The position numbers and the translations under genes are program-made. The notes below the pieces were generated by a model. The model was given only the letters and a program-made list of their open reading frames with translations, was not told the DNA's origin and did no database searches. Shown in pieces: positions 11,181 to 24,209 of a stretch of 64,000 bases of DNA. The DNA is from Amyelois transitella. Taxonomy: Eukaryota > Arthropoda > Insecta > Lepidoptera > Pyralidae. The stretch spans positions 2,616,501 to 2,680,500 of the forward strand of contig NC_083518.1 of the NCBI RefSeq assembly GCF_032362555.1, written 5' to 3'. How positions within the stretch are numbered: position 1 is the first letter of the stretch; every line of letters begins with the position of its first letter.

Positions 11181-13244
11181 TTCTGTTAAATTTCTGTTTA
11201 GGTTATACGAACCTTATATTTATCGTCTCAACGTATTGACAAAATCAACTCGGTTAAAACACATTTCCCGCGCAGACGAATTAATCACTTTATCACAATG
11301 TATTGAACCACTTTAAAATTTTTCTGATTGCTGAACATATATCTGATGATAATTTTATACACTAAATGATGATTAATACTTAAAATAACACGAAAATGTG
11401 AATTTCGTAAGGGCAAAGACAGAGAAAGGGTATTGCTTTTCAACAACCAACACAAAAATGGCGTCAGTATAGTGGTGCGAAGCGTACTCGATACTCGACA
11501 GTGAATAGTAATGGGCACGTAAATAACGTAGGCGATTGTGTCAATATCGATATACACTATATGTCCATTGTTTATCGCTCTTGATTGATTAGTAACATTT
11601 TTTTAAATACGTATTCTTTAATGACATACCTCATTAAGAAATAATGATTAGGTAAATGTATTAAATTACATTAATTATGATCATTAGAGATTCATTATAG
11701 TTAATTTGTAAACTTGCAATGAAATAAAAAAATACTTACATCATTATTAAGACTATTGACTATATACTCAAGATGATTGTAACCACGAAAATGTAATCTA
11801 ACATGGAAAATCAAAAACATCAGAAAATAGAAAAATACTTCGATTGAGCATTTTGTCTATTATTATATATAAAATATTACATATTCTGTACAAAATGACA
11901 CCACGTTACTTATTCAAAAAATTGAGAAAAAACATTTTTCTTGTTTTGAAATAGTGATATGAAAACTCATTGCTCTACTCAGAGAGCTCCTTGGTTACCA
12001 ACCATGTTTATACCGTCAATAATATTGTATTTAAATACGTGCTGTTTTAAGATGAATAATACCAACGTTCCTTATGGTTTTGTCTTTATTCTTGTATCTA
12101 ATAGCTATCTTGAAGTGATTTCATAAACGCTAATGCCATATAATATAATGGTGTTACATGTCAACGCATTCAGCGCCCGAATGTCCAAAATTAACATGGA
12201 CCTTTTTTACATTTACATTGTGAGACTGTAGCGGGAGCGATGATTCGGCTCGACCGCCACCAAAGGTAAGATCTTCCGCCAGGCTAGTTGTTATGCCTGG
12301 GGAACCGCGGCTCCGACAGTGATGTGTCGGAGGTTGTATATATAGCTCCAATCCGTGAAATCTTTGCTTGCGCGATTTAGGGTTTTCGCTGTTTTTGGCT
12401 GATAGCGTCGCGTTATTTTTTTTGTGACTTGTGGCTTATAGATTTCGCCACAAGACCATAATAGAGATCAGTGTCTTTTTCCTTGTATCTCTTTACTACT
12501 TAAGCAGTTTTCTATTAGTCTTTTCCTTAGAGTTGGTGGCAGCTTATATACATTGACAAGCCGACACGAGCATCGAGTGACATGTAAGATTTCAAACTTG
12601 GATCGAATTTAATCGGCGTTGAAGAGTTAAAAATACAGTTAGAAGTACCTACTGAAAAGGATCTCAAAAAAATTAACACTGGCAATGCTCTTGCTGCCAC
12701 TTGTTAAATAAGTGCTGTGCCCTGGGGTTATGCCGCTATCGACTTCGTCTTAAAAAATATGTTGTCTTTACTCTATTTTGTTGTCATTTTACTTGTGGAT
12801 ACTATTTCAGTTAGATTTTTATTAATTAACTACTTTTAAAAAAGGCGGTTCACATTGTGACCTATTCAGTGAATTGATTATGATGCGGTTTTAGTTTTTA
12901 TGCTCCTTAGTAAAACAAAACGTTTCAGTTTTTAGAAATTAAACCAACTTCAAAAACGGAGGTAATCGAATGGAGTGTTCTCATTTTACAAAAGTTTATC
13001 GAATTTATATTAGTCGTAAAAAGACAATACAGCACTATCATGTCTTGTTTGCAACGAAACCTGAAGTTGTCAATAAGTCATTCAAACAAAATGGCTGACG
13101 TTTAATTCAATTAATAATCGACAATATTAATTGTGTCGATTGGCGTGATTATTGATTTCTAAGAATGCATTTTTGATAAAAACGAAAAGAATACATATTT
13201 TAAAACCATTTAATTGTTTATATAAGTATTCAATTTTGTACATC
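11181..13244. other. Shared upstream region of two divergent genes
   Basis: This spacer separates the starts of the 488-residue gene (minus) and the YLPM1-like gene (plus). Both promoters should lie here, but I cannot point to convincing core elements. It includes a structured GC-richer segment at 12170-12355. The open frames are short and not protein-like. Confidence 0.5.
12170..12355. repeat. GC-rich structured segment, unidentified
   Basis: In otherwise AT-rich DNA this stretch folds into stacked hairpins. CCAGGC pairs with GCCTGG over a 10-nt loop. TCCGACA pairs with TGTCGGA over 6 nt, extended by AACC/GGTT. GTCCA pairs with TGGAC near 12182. A TATATATA motif follows at the right edge. 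I compared it by memory with spliceosomal snRNAs, 7SL and tRNA and found no match. It may be a miniature transposable element or an unknown structured RNA. Confidence 0.3.
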
Positions 13245-16200
13245 ATGTCGTGGCCTGTGAATTCTGGTCCATGGACTCCCGGCATTGCTGTGACCCAGGA
13301 TATGAACATGGGGTCCTATACTGCAGATCAATGGACTGCAATGCAACAACAGAATTGGCAGCAATGGGCGCAATGGCAACAGCAATACGCTCAGTGGCAG
13401 AGTCAGTATGGAGAAAAGGTTTGTACTATTGATAACAAAGGTTTCAAATTCAAACTTTTATTTGCATAATATGAGTACAACAAGGTCTTAAATATTATGT
13501 CTAACAGAACTCTCAAAAACAATGATTTCAACCACCTTGCACCTAACTTTTACCCATTAAGAACGTTAATCTCTTCGGCCCCCTCTGAGCGTGATATTAT
13601 GTTAGTGAGCGGCAATAACTTCTTGACATTTAACTATTTAATAAGCAGATTTCACTACCTTGTCCGAGCACTCACCATAGGTTTAAAGTTAAATAACCTC
13701 ACAAAATAAAGCCTTTGATGTAGGTATATATGAGAAGAGAAGCATTGAACCAAAATTTGTTTTATCTTCACTACCAGATCAGAATGGTACCTATATGAGT
13801 GACCTTTATAACTGAATTAAGCCTGTGTATATATTATGTGTCACTTGGTAATTGTATTTTTTTCCTTATCCAATTGTAAGTAAAAAAAGTAATAAAAAAA
13901 TAAAAAGAGGTGTAAGACAAGGACTCTTTCATCAAAGTTATTCTCAGTTGTGCTCAAAGAGAAATTCAAAAAACTTAATTGGGGAAAATTTGAAAGAAAG
14001 AAAGAAAAATCTTTATTAAAATGAGGTAAAACAATGTCTGCCTGAACACAGACAGATAAAAATATATCCATTTACAGTTTGGTATTAATGTTAATGGATC
14101 AAATTTAAATCCTCTATGTTTTTCTGATGACCTGGTACTTCTGGCCCATGATACTACAAATAATGACTTACGGATGTCAAACTTGGGCTACAACCGAAAG
14201 AAACTTAAATAAACTAAGAACACGCCAAGGAAGCATGGAGAGGAGCATGCTAGGATATAACTTGCCGCTAAAAAACAAGCAGTAGACATAGGAAAGATTA
14301 CTAAAGTAGAGGATGAAGGTAAAATCATGCATGACAAAGAAGAGGGCACAACTGATCACATACTGGACCCCAAGATGTGGAACAGTGAGAAGGGGAGGTC
14401 GACAGAGAAGAAGATAGGCAGATAGTATAAGACATACCACGGGTGCCTTGTGGTTCCCAGCACCAATAAAAAAGGAATGGGACCACAACATCTCGTTCTC
14501 ATGGATGTCGTAAAAGGCGAGGTTTAGGCTTTTAAACTTGGGATTGGGAAGGGAAAGATCTGGAGGAGGCCTTTATGTCATAAACACATGCCGATGGAGA
14601 CTGATGTGTTTTTATTATAATAGTTGTATATGTAAATCTGTTAATCAGCAATAAAGAGTTTTGAATTGAATTCTTTACAAAAACAACATAGTATTTGAAT
14701 TTTAGTAGTGCTGGGCCATCCACCCAATCCTGTCACTATTCAAATCTTAATTCACATCTTAAAAATATACAGCTGAGCTGAACATGGCCTTTTATTCTTT
14801 CAAGACTGTTGTTTTTGTCTACCCTGCAAGGGATATAAAATGTGATTGTATGTATGTACAACAAAACATAGATATTTTCATGTTTATAGTTTCTCCTGTT
14901 TAAATCTTTTGCAGTAATAAAACATAAAGAATCATGTATACCTATGCCAGTTGTTTATCCATTTCATTATTATTAAAAAGAGTGAGAAGTTAACTGTTAC
15001 TGAGTGATGAGTGAGATGGACTGACAGATAAGGTAAACTTGGTATATATGTTTCTTGGAGAACATATGAAATTCCTAAAAAGATGTTAGAATGAATTTGA
15101 AATGGAGAGCAGTGCCCTATGCCATTGATGTCTTTGTGATCACATACTCTTGGTATTTGTCTGGTTGGGTCTCTAGAAAGCTGTTTAGAGGGATCCACCT
15201 GTGAAATACACAGAAATGACATGGGACCTTTTAACATCGTAATCCAATCTATATAAGCTTTTAACCGCAGTTTGCCTGCATGAATTTAGTAAATCTCCAA
15301 AAAGCGACAAATACAAATTTTTCGCCATCTAACAAAAAAGCGACGGAATTAGCACCACTTATAAAAAGCATTAATTAAACACAACCTAAAAAAACGACAA
15401 ATTAAGCGCCACCTACAAAAGAATACAGGTTTTTCGCAACCCCTTAACGGAAACCTTACTTTTTTACTGAGATGAAAGGAAATATGTCTTTCTCAAGACA
15501 AAATATACGTTATATTTCAAGAAGATTAATTCAGTAGATAACCTGGACAAACAGACAAACAAATATACTCACTTTCACATTCATTAGTTGGGTTTTGATA
15601 TATGTATGTAGAAGTGATGATATATTTTAGGTATTTATAACAACTTGTGCTAACTAAGAATATTTGTATTTGTTTTAGTATGCTCAACAAATGCAAGCCA
15701 TGCAGGTAATGGGTGGTGGTGGCGGGTTGATTGGCATTCCTCCGCTGCCGGCCGCGGGTCCCCCGCCCGCGCCTCCTCCGCCCGACAATCCCCCTCCGCC
15801 GCCCCCACATGAAAACAACCAGCCACTTTATAGCCAAAACAACACTACACAGCCGGTACCAGTGCCAGCACCCGGCAACAGGAATAACACAACTACTTAT
15901 AACAACAGCACAGGTAACAATCAAAACTGGTCCTACGAGAAAGAACAACAACAGCAACAAGCTCCTGTTAACGCTGAGGCCTTGAAGAAACTAGCCGAAG
16001 AGGAGCGCCTTTTTGATATTCAGTTTCAGAAATGGGAGGAGGAGATCGACAAGTGGAGGCGGGAGAATGTCAACCATCCAGACAAACAGGCCTATGAGGA
16101 GTATGAGGCAAAGTTCGAGTCGTGCCGGCTGCAACTCCTGGAGCGGCGAGCGCAGATGAACCAAAAGAGAGCTAAGTTGCTCGGAGGCGCTACACCGGCT

Positions 16201-19200
16201 GCTGCTAACGCCACTGTCAACGCAGGTAATATATCAACAGCCATACCGCCTCCTTTACAAAACAACAGTAATTATAATATGCCTAACAATGCTCAATCAC
16301 AGAGCTATAACAATAAACCCAACAATTTCAATAGCAATGATCAGACTTATAAGGATTATAACAAAAACAGTGGGATGATCCGTCAACAGGATCGTAGAGG
16401 GTCTAATTATGAAGGTTATGACAATTCAAATTATAATAGAAGTAAAAATGTAGATCCTCAAGATAGATATGAGTCATATGAGAATATGAAAGATTATTCT
16501 CAACAAGAAAATTATGGTGATGACTCTAATTCGTCGTTTCTGCCGCAAAGCACTGGTAAAGGTATACCAGGTTTGGATTTAGTAGCGGAATCTGAGAAGG
16601 CTCCCCAATTAGACGAAGATGTCATTGAGATAACTTCAGATCCATCGCAAAATCGAGGTGTTCCAGATTATTCTACAATATCTAAAGGTATTAATAATAT
16701 ACTTGGTGATGAAAAATTGATGAATATATTATCCTCGATTCGTGGTCAAGCACCGCCCGGACCACCGCCTCAATCTCGAGAAAATGTAGGTCATGGTGGA
16801 ACTTCTCAAAGTTACAATAACCCACCACCAAATAATTGGAATAGAAATAATGATCAAAGCCAATGGAATAAAAATAATGACAATAACCAATGGAATAGAA
16901 ATAATGACAATAACCAATGGAACTATAACAATGAATACAATCAATTTGACAATAAGCAAGTTCCACCTAATAGTCAACAACAAGATTATAGACAAAATCA
17001 GAGTCAAAATAGTAATTATAAAAATTATAATGATGGCCAGCAAGGAGGTCAGGACCAATGGAATTATGACGAAGAGGGAAACTATGGCCAGGAGAACTAT
17101 GGAGATGAGGGAAATTATGATGGGGAAGGAAATTATGGCGATGATGGAAATTATAACCAAGATGATGGCAGTTATAACCAAGATGGTAATTACAATCGAG
17201 ACATAAATCAAAGAGCAGGGCCTCCGCCGAGAAGTAATATGCCTCCCCACAGAGGGAATGTTCCTCCTCAAAGAGGTAACGTTCCACCTCAGAGAGGGAA
17301 TATGATTCCTCCACGGGGAAATGTGCCTTCACCGGGAAATGGCCCTGCACCTAGGCCTTTGATGGATATTAATTCTACTGTGCATGATAACTATAATAAT
17401 ATGAACCAAACGCCAGTCGTGCCCCCGCCTAGAAAACCCATATGGGTGGAACAGCCATTATTCACTCCATCAATTATCGTCGAATATGATCATCAGCCAC
17501 TAAGAGGGAAAGGTAATTTGAGAAATATTCTGTTTGTCCTAGAAACATCACATAAAATTGTGATTTAAATGACCAATTTAGCTTGGAGTTACAATAATCC
17601 TCAGACTTGATTATAAAACCGATTCAGAAATGTTTTTATTTATTTATTAACCTTCATTTCAAACAAAAACTATTTGATTTGGGGCAGATAAGATTTTACA
17701 AGTATGAAGAAGACATAATGTTATCACCTGTAAAGTTTTAAAAAATTAATTTCTAGGATTATTGTAATTTTTTTTAAATTAGAACCCTATTTCTGATTAT
17801 TGGTAGTGATATTTGTACTATAATTATATACTGTTATACAAATGTATAATCTTCTTTTCTAGCTCGCGACTTCATAGAACCAGTCCATATGTTTGATTAC
17901 AATCACAAATCCAAGGATGGCGATACGAAAAAGTGCGATTACGAAAAGGAGGTTGACGAAATGTATGGTAGGAAGCCTAGGGAAGACGATTATGACAGAT
18001 ATCGTAGAGATCGTGAATATCACAGGCAGTCGGAACGCGAAGACGACAGATATTCAAGGGATCAATCGAGACAGTTTGAAAGGCGCGCACCAAGTGATTA
18101 TCCCACACATGATTACTATAGGCAGAGACCACCTAGAGACGATTTTAATGATAGGAGATATCCAGAGAGTAGATTTGACGATAGAAAACGCGAAGACAGG
18201 GATCGGAACAGAAGAGATGAAATATATAGAGATAGGGAAAGAGATAGTTATAGAGATAGCGAAAGGGAGAGAGAAAGAGACAGAGATAGAGAAAGGGATA
18301 GAGGCAGAGAAAGGGATAGGGATAGGAATAGAGATTCGAGAAGAAGCAGGAGTCGCGAAAGGGATAATCGTAAAAGAGCACGTAGCAAAGAAAGTCCAAT
18401 AAGTTTAATAAGCGAAGAATCGATTCACTCGAAGAAATCAAAAGATTTAGACGACAGAGACTCTAGGAAACATATGGTGATGATAGACGATATTTTAGAG
18501 CCGCCTGGCAGAGACATGAGGCCAGCGAAAATTGTCATTATTCTTAGAGGTATGTGTTGAATTTCATATACTTTATTAGCTATACACTACAGGTTTAGTG
18601 AGACATTGTATAGAAATAAATATATTTTTAATTATTACCTCACTAAGTTCGACATGTCTTTCTATATCTAAGCGCAAAATATCCGCCTAATCCATTATTT
18701 GTACAGCAAATTATACCTAAATTCTTTCCGGGTTCTTGCTTATGATTAAAAAGAAATCATATTTTCTTTTATGATTTCTGTGGACTGCTTTTGCTTCATC
18801 CACATATTTTTCACTCCATTCACGTAAGAAGGTCAAAATCTTATAAAAATTGAAGTGTATTTGTCAACTTTCAGGTCCGCCTGGAAGTGGAAAGTCATAC
18901 CTAGCCAAATTGATCCGAGACAGGGAAGCTGAATTTGGGGGTACAGTGAGAATCATGTCGATCGATGACTATTTTATGCAAGAAGGAGAGGTCGAGGAGA
19001 CTGATCCTGCTACTGGGAAAATTGTATGTATATTTAGTGACATTGCCCTAGGGCAAAAACTTAATCATTATTCTGAATTGTCTGGACAATTCAGAAAAAT
19101 CATTAAGTTTTGTGTCGCATGCGCTCATCGCTTCTCCATAGATGTTGGAAAAGGAGACTAAAGAAACGGGCATGGGATCCTCTTCAAAGGTTCGGAGGTG

Positions 19201-22200
19201 AGACGGGAGTTGCTTCGTGTAAAAACCCGACTCACCCAATCCAGGATTGTGGCCAAAAGGCGGACCCACTGCTGCTTCTCTCCAAAGAGGTTATCATGTA
19301 ACCAGAATTAACCCCAGGAGGAAGAAGTTTTTCAGAGTTTATTCTAAAATAATTGGTTTTTGTAAAACCACCTTGTATAACATTAACATTTTCTTTTGTC
19401 TTTCAGGTAAAGAAACCATCATTGAAGTACGAATACGACAGTAAATTGGAGGAGACGTACGAGAACTCTCTGAAACGTGCATTTAAAAGGAGTTGTACTG
19501 ATGGTTACTTTTCGTTTTTAATCTACGACGCGGTCAACGACCACCTGAAGTCCTACGCCGATATTTGGAACTACGCACGGCAGAATGGCTTCCAGGTACC
19601 TACCTATGTTATTTATATAATAAGTAACCTAATTGAAATTAGAAAATATGAGATAATTGAAATTGCCGTATTGTTGCCATATTTATTTTAACTAACTGTT
19701 TCCAGTGACTTTGTACGCGCAGATGTTATGAGTATCGATTTTGAAATTTGATTGACAGGTTGAACAACTTTTCCCACAGTATATACACTACTTTTACACA
19801 TACAAAGATGTCATTTTCATTGTTCTTATTATCTAACTGGTAAATAACGGTAATAAATAGCTGAACGTGGCCATTCAGTCTTTACAAGACTGTTGGCTTT
19901 GTCTACCCCGCAACGGATATAGACGTGACCATATGTATGTATGTATGTAATGTATATAAAATATGTATGTATGTAATGTATATATTTATGTATGTAAATA
20001 ACGGTTCTGTTAATATCATTTTATGTACCCAGTTCACTCCGCACGTGATTGGCATTTTGCTACCTATTATCAGGTTTACGTCTGCACCATGGAGTTGGAC
20101 GCTCATGCGTGCTACAAGAGGAACATCCACAACCGTAGTTTGGAAGAGATACAAGTGATCACCTCCCGGTTTTTCCCGACGCCCTCCCACCACATCCAAC
20201 TGGACCCCACCACGTTGCTACAAAGCGCGGGAATCACTGAAGTGCATATGGAGGATGTGGATAGCGATGACGTTATTATGGAAGACGTTCAAGATGAGGT
20301 GAGATGAGGGATTGAATGAATGACTCTTTGTTGCATAGTTAAAGTAGGCTATGCACAATGGAAGGCCTTCTCATACCTTAAATATACCTTATATCACCAT
20401 ATATTATTATATATCTCTATCATTATCTTTTTTATATATGTACTCATAGTCATAGAGAAATGTATCTAAGGTACTACAAACATAATTTTGTATGTGTATT
20501 GAAATGATTAATAAAATTATAGGTTATGGGTTTCTGATATAAAAAAGCAGTAGACAAAAGTTCAATTGCAGATTTGATTTGTGTATGAAGCAAACTATAA
20601 TGGTTGGGCGGTTAAAATGTATAGCATTTTATTTATCATATTTTTGAATTAGGTGTTCCTCTTAACTGATTGGTGAATTTTTTTTCTGGAAATATACTTT
20701 TTTTTTGTAGGTATATATAATTATATACTTAATCAGAAATATTTCTTTTGCCAGATTATTAGGTAATGTAATTGTCAAAATGCTTCAGGTTGTAGTGAAT
20801 TTTTTTTATTTAAGAATGGTGACCTAAAACTTCAAACGTTAGTTATCAAAGGTTGATAATTCAACAGTAATCTACAATGAGCAGAAAAGCAGTTAGCGAG
20901 ATGTTTGGTCAGCAATAAAACAGAGGAGTTCATATTATGCTAATAATTAGTGAAGAAGATTTACATCAATTTTGCTTCAATGTCCCTTTACATTTAAGAG
21001 TAGGGTAGGGTTAACAAATTTTATTCCAGCATTGTAACTAAACACGTAAGGTGCCCCATCGCAGGTCGAAACCGTTTTTACGTCGAAGTGGGAGAAAATG
21101 GACGATGCTACGCAACTAGGTAGGTTTATTGTGATGTTACATTAATGTTGTCGATTTTTATTTTTTTTTCTTTTATTAAAAAAGCGTTTGGACCAATCTG
21201 TTTGATGAAAGGCAAGGTTTATAATTATTTTGTATGTAAGTACCGGACAAAAGAGGTGTGGGGAATCTTGGCGGTTCTCGAAATAAAAGATTAAGAGAAG
21301 GTACCATATGATGGGTGTGGAAGTTGATGAGATAAGATTAATTAATAGTATTGGAGGTTATCGAGATGAGAACAGTTTTCTTCTCTATCTCTTCTATCGC
21401 CTGTTTCCAGTTGTACTCTGAGTCACACATCAAAGAATCAAATTTCTGTGGTACAATCATAATGATATAAACCCTGTATCAAAAAGAAAATACGTTTGTT
21501 GTTTTATTTTAAAATAAAAATTGTTATATTAATTTAAACCACACATTTTAGGAAACTTCAAAATTTAAACCTACTTAACTAAAACATGTGAAAAATAAAG
21601 CACTATGTGAACAACGACGCGATGAAAAAACTATATACCTACAAGACGGGGTTTAATCCACACTGGGATAGGCAATTAAGAATTTATTATACATTTTTAT
21701 GTAAAGTTTAAACTTAATTTCGTGAATTTAGTAGGAAACCCTTAAATTAAATTTGTGGTAGATAAACTTATCTAATTAACATGACGCGCAAATTGTAAAA
21801 GTCAATCAGGTAAAAGAATAAAATTCTCTCAGGCGATGGTCTAGCAAACTTTATCAATTTCCATTCCCTCAATAAGCCATCTAGCCAAGCATGGTCATCC
21901 GAGTCTTGTGACTGGTCTTCTTAGTATGTGCATGTGTCAGCATATGTAAATGTGCTGTTGGCTTGTTGCAGCGCGGCTCGACGGGACCAACAAGCCGCTG
22001 CGGCCGTCGCAGATCTCCATGGAGGACTACCTTCAGCTAGACGACTGGCAACCTTCTAAGGCACAACCAGGAAAGAAATCTGTGAGTATACACATTTTCA
22101 TTTGTGACTAGCGGTTGAATGAAACTACGTAAGCGTTTATTTTTATAAAAAAAAAACATTCTGTCGCTATTAAGATAGAATTGATTGATTATTTTTTTTT

Positions 22201-23449
22201 ATCAATTCTTTGTATGTTTTCGTATACTTTCAAACGTTTCAAAAATATACTTATCTATAATCGTATATATAAAATATATCTACGGAATAAAATATATCTA
22301 CGGAATATCTAAATAACTCTATTGACGATATTGATTAACTACTTACGATTATAGGTTACCGTAGCCAAATTAAAAAAAGCGGAACTTTTATTTCCTCTTT
22401 TTACGACCCGTGCGTATTATTTATGCACGTTGTATCAAATTACCTATTTGCGGAAAATAGCAATGGCCAAAACATAGAAGCAGTGAAACATTATTCCGTT
22501 TCAAGTTATTTAACACCATTATTTAGGCCACTTTTGAAGACTGAAGACAGTCACTTTTGACTGGATGATTAAGGAATGTGGAAAATCATGATCGAAACTT
22601 TTTTATTAATCACGCAAACAACGTCAGAACAATTAGGTATTTTATTCTTAGAAAGATCCCATATAAATACGTAGCATTTTTCGTCGCTACAGACAATATT
22701 TATGTCAACGAAACGTGGCAACACTTTTTAGCGGAAGTTGTTTTTTAATTACCTTTTGGAATTAATACTGGTTTCAAAAATTTCGACAAACGTACTGAGT
22801 TACAGTACAGAGATGAAAATGACCACACGTTTTTTTTTAAAATTATTACAGAATTTAATTTGACTTTGTTTTGGTTGGTAAACCTTAATTTTGTTTACTA
22901 ACTCTAACACGTCGATATTCTCACTTAGAATTTAAAAGTTTTATTAAAAACTGAACTGAAACGAACTGGTTTCGTTTGCGACGGCCCGTTTTTGACATTT
23001 ATTCTCTACTTAATTAAATTTTGCCTCTTAATGGCAATATTAAATGAATTTTGTCATTATTTTGATTCAAATTCAAAAGCGTTTTTTGACGCGTGATCAC
23101 GAAAACGGATGTTTATGATTATATTTACTTATATAGAGGTAGAGTAGACGTTATTCTACTCATGTCGAACACTTTCAGTAATTATCCACTAGACGGTTTC
23201 TTAATACTGTTTTAATTGTTCAGAGGTAAGTTTTTCTTGTAAGAATATAATTAAATCGTCATTGGATTTCATCGATTGTAATTATAACAGGTACGCTGGG
23301 CGGACATTGAAGAGAGAAGACAACAAGAGAAGATGCGCGCGATCGGTTTTGTCGTCGGTCAAACGGATTGGAACCGAATGACAGACCCGACTATGGGATC
23401 AAGTGCGCTTACGCAGACTAAATATATAGAGCGCGTCAGGCGCACGTAG
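13245..23449 (+). CDS. YLPM1: YLPM1 (ZAP3) homologue, nuclear P-loop protein
   Basis: Homologue of YLP-motif-containing protein 1, a nuclear protein phosphatase 1 partner. Exons: 13245-13418, 15679-17512, 17863-18549, 18875-19023, 19407-19595, 20074-20298, 21065-21119, 21972-22081 and 23291-23449. Together they encode 1193 residues with consistent phases. In order: a Gln/Trp-rich N-terminus, a polyproline stretch (about 79-105), a charged coiled coil (about 163-222), Asn/Gln-rich low-complexity repeats (about 445-570), RGN repeats (582-612), an Arg/Asp/Glu-rich RD/RE domain (about 690-850), then a kinase-like domain. The P-loop GPPGSGKS is at 899-906, split between exons 3 and 4, followed by SIDDYF. 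The C-terminus carries VRWADIEE and AIGFVVGQTDW, both hallmark YLPM1 sequences. An upstream in-frame ATG at 13152 exists, but 13245 fits better as the start. Confidence 0.93.
13990..14020. repeat. GAAA microsatellite next to ATCTTTATT
   Basis: A short GAAA run followed by ATCTTTATT lies in intron 1 of the YLPM1-like gene. A like arrangement occurs at 51826-51850. This is the reverse complement of an AATAAAGAT...TTTC tail, as would be left by retroposed elements on the minus strand. Confidence 0.45.
14095..14720 (+). mobile_element. Non-LTR retrotransposon relic with internal deletion
   Basis: Near 14117-14149 the plus strand encodes FSDDLVLLAH, matching the reverse transcriptase active-site block (F-x-D-D). 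Only 17 bp later it jumps to TYGCQTWATTERNLNKLRT (14166-14220) and SMERSMLG, which normally lie far downstream, so the middle of the gene has been deleted. The end, near 14567, matches a tail with GGAGGAGGCC, followed by AATAAAGAGTTTTGAATTGAA at about 14651. A repeat fragment (14438-14546) is interleaved. It lies in intron 1 of the YLPM1-like gene, in the same orientation. Confidence 0.75.
14438..14546 (+). repeat. Interspersed 240-bp repeat, 5' half
   Basis: Carries the GGTTCCCAGCACCAATAAAA, GTCGTAAAAGGCGA and AAACTTGGGATT blocks that form the 5' half of the family whose fullest copy is 61821-62062. Its 3' half may be the piece at 14735-14856, split from it by other repeat sequence. Confidence 0.65.
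14735..14856 (+). repeat. Interspersed 240-bp repeat, 3' half
   Basis: Contains the family blocks GCTGAACATGGCC, CAAGACTGTTG, GTCTACCCTGCAAGGGATAT and a GTATGTATGTA tail. It lies in intron 1 of the YLPM1-like gene. Confidence 0.65.
19043..19111. repeat. Twin hairpins in intron 4 of the YLPM1-like gene
   Basis: A 6-bp stem (TTGCCC-TA-GGGCAA, 19043-19056) abuts a 27-bp inverted repeat (19056-19082 with 19085-19111) whose arms match at 25 of 27 positions over a 2-nt loop. It is followed by sequence that resembles a dispersed repeat (19112-19300). Confidence 0.55.
19180..19300. repeat. Dispersed repeat fragment in intron 4
   Basis: The segment beginning GGTGAGACGGGAGTTGCTTC and continuing through CCAATCCAGGATTGTGG resembles sequence I recall as dispersed in many lepidopteran genomes. 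No second copy is present in this window, so the assignment rests on recall only. Confidence 0.35.
19855..19950 (+). repeat. Interspersed 240-bp repeat, 3' part
   Basis: Begins at GCTGAACGTGGCC and ends in GTATGTATGTATG after the block GTCTACCCCGCAACGGATAT. It sits in intron 5 of the YLPM1-like gene, with further GTAT-rich simple sequence after it. Confidence 0.75.
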
Positions 23450-24209
23450 GTAGAAATTAATAGTGATCTGCTTGTTTCATTGTACAACTACGCTATAAAT
23501 TTTATTTTTCGCTGCGTTGTTGGACGTCGGGACACTTTTATTTTTAACAAAATTGTAAATATTTCAAAAACAACTTACCCGATAAAAATAAAAATTATAT
23601 TAAATAAAAATAAAATGTGAAATATGACTTAATTCTGATATATGTAGATACATATGTATCGTTAAATTAATAAGACTTGTGTTGTTTCGTATTTTGGTCA
23701 TTAAATATTGTCCCAGCATTTTCATTTTCAGTCATATAAAAGTAGTTTAAATATAAATACCGTCAAAACTAATTAATGGTGATAATTTTTTAAATAAAAT
23801 AAGTGGACCTATAACGTATTTAATTTTCTTGAATTAGTTTAGCAAATATTTTTCAAGTGATTTCATATGAACTTACATGGCTTAATAAAAATAATTTGAC
23901 AGTTGATAAGGAAATCCTTTAACAAGTAAAGCAGATACATTTTATATTTCTAAATATCTCTTATAGCATATGAGTACATTTGTCATTTAGGATTTACCTT
24001 TTAGGTCTTAAATCTGTTTTACTTTTCATATGCTGATTTCATTGCTCGCCGCGCCATATATTTCGCACATCGCAAACTTGCCTGATTGTGGCTATTTTAA
24101 TAGGACCTATGTGTGAAATCAATGGCAAAATATATAGTCGAGTGTAAATAAAATAAAAATACGATGAAACATAATAAGACTGTTTTATTTCATAGACCAC
24201 TTAAATAAA
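23450..24209. other. Spacer between convergent genes
   Basis: AT-rich 3' flanks of the YLPM1-like gene (plus) and gene B (minus). A run of AATAAA-like motifs near 23605-23615 can serve the plus-strand gene. No other gene is visible. Confidence 0.6.
24184..24189 (-). terminator. Polyadenylation signal of gene B
   Basis: AATAAA on the minus strand, only about 20 nt past the gene B stop codon. It implies a very short 3' untranslated region. Confidence 0.55.

Noticed and set aside
12154-12351. 65-codon minus-strand frame
   Set aside because: The hairpin structure explains the open frame better; no similarity to known proteins.
15526-15960. 144-codon minus-strand frame
   Set aside because: Antisense shadow of the polyproline and Asn-rich start of YLPM1 exon 2; it crosses a real splice site.
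16729-17271. 180-codon minus-strand frame, very hydrophobic, inside YLPM1 exon 2
   Set aside because: It is the antisense of Asn/Tyr/Asp-rich repeats (AAT/TAT/GAT read as Ile/Leu/Val). The plus-strand reading is clearly the gene.
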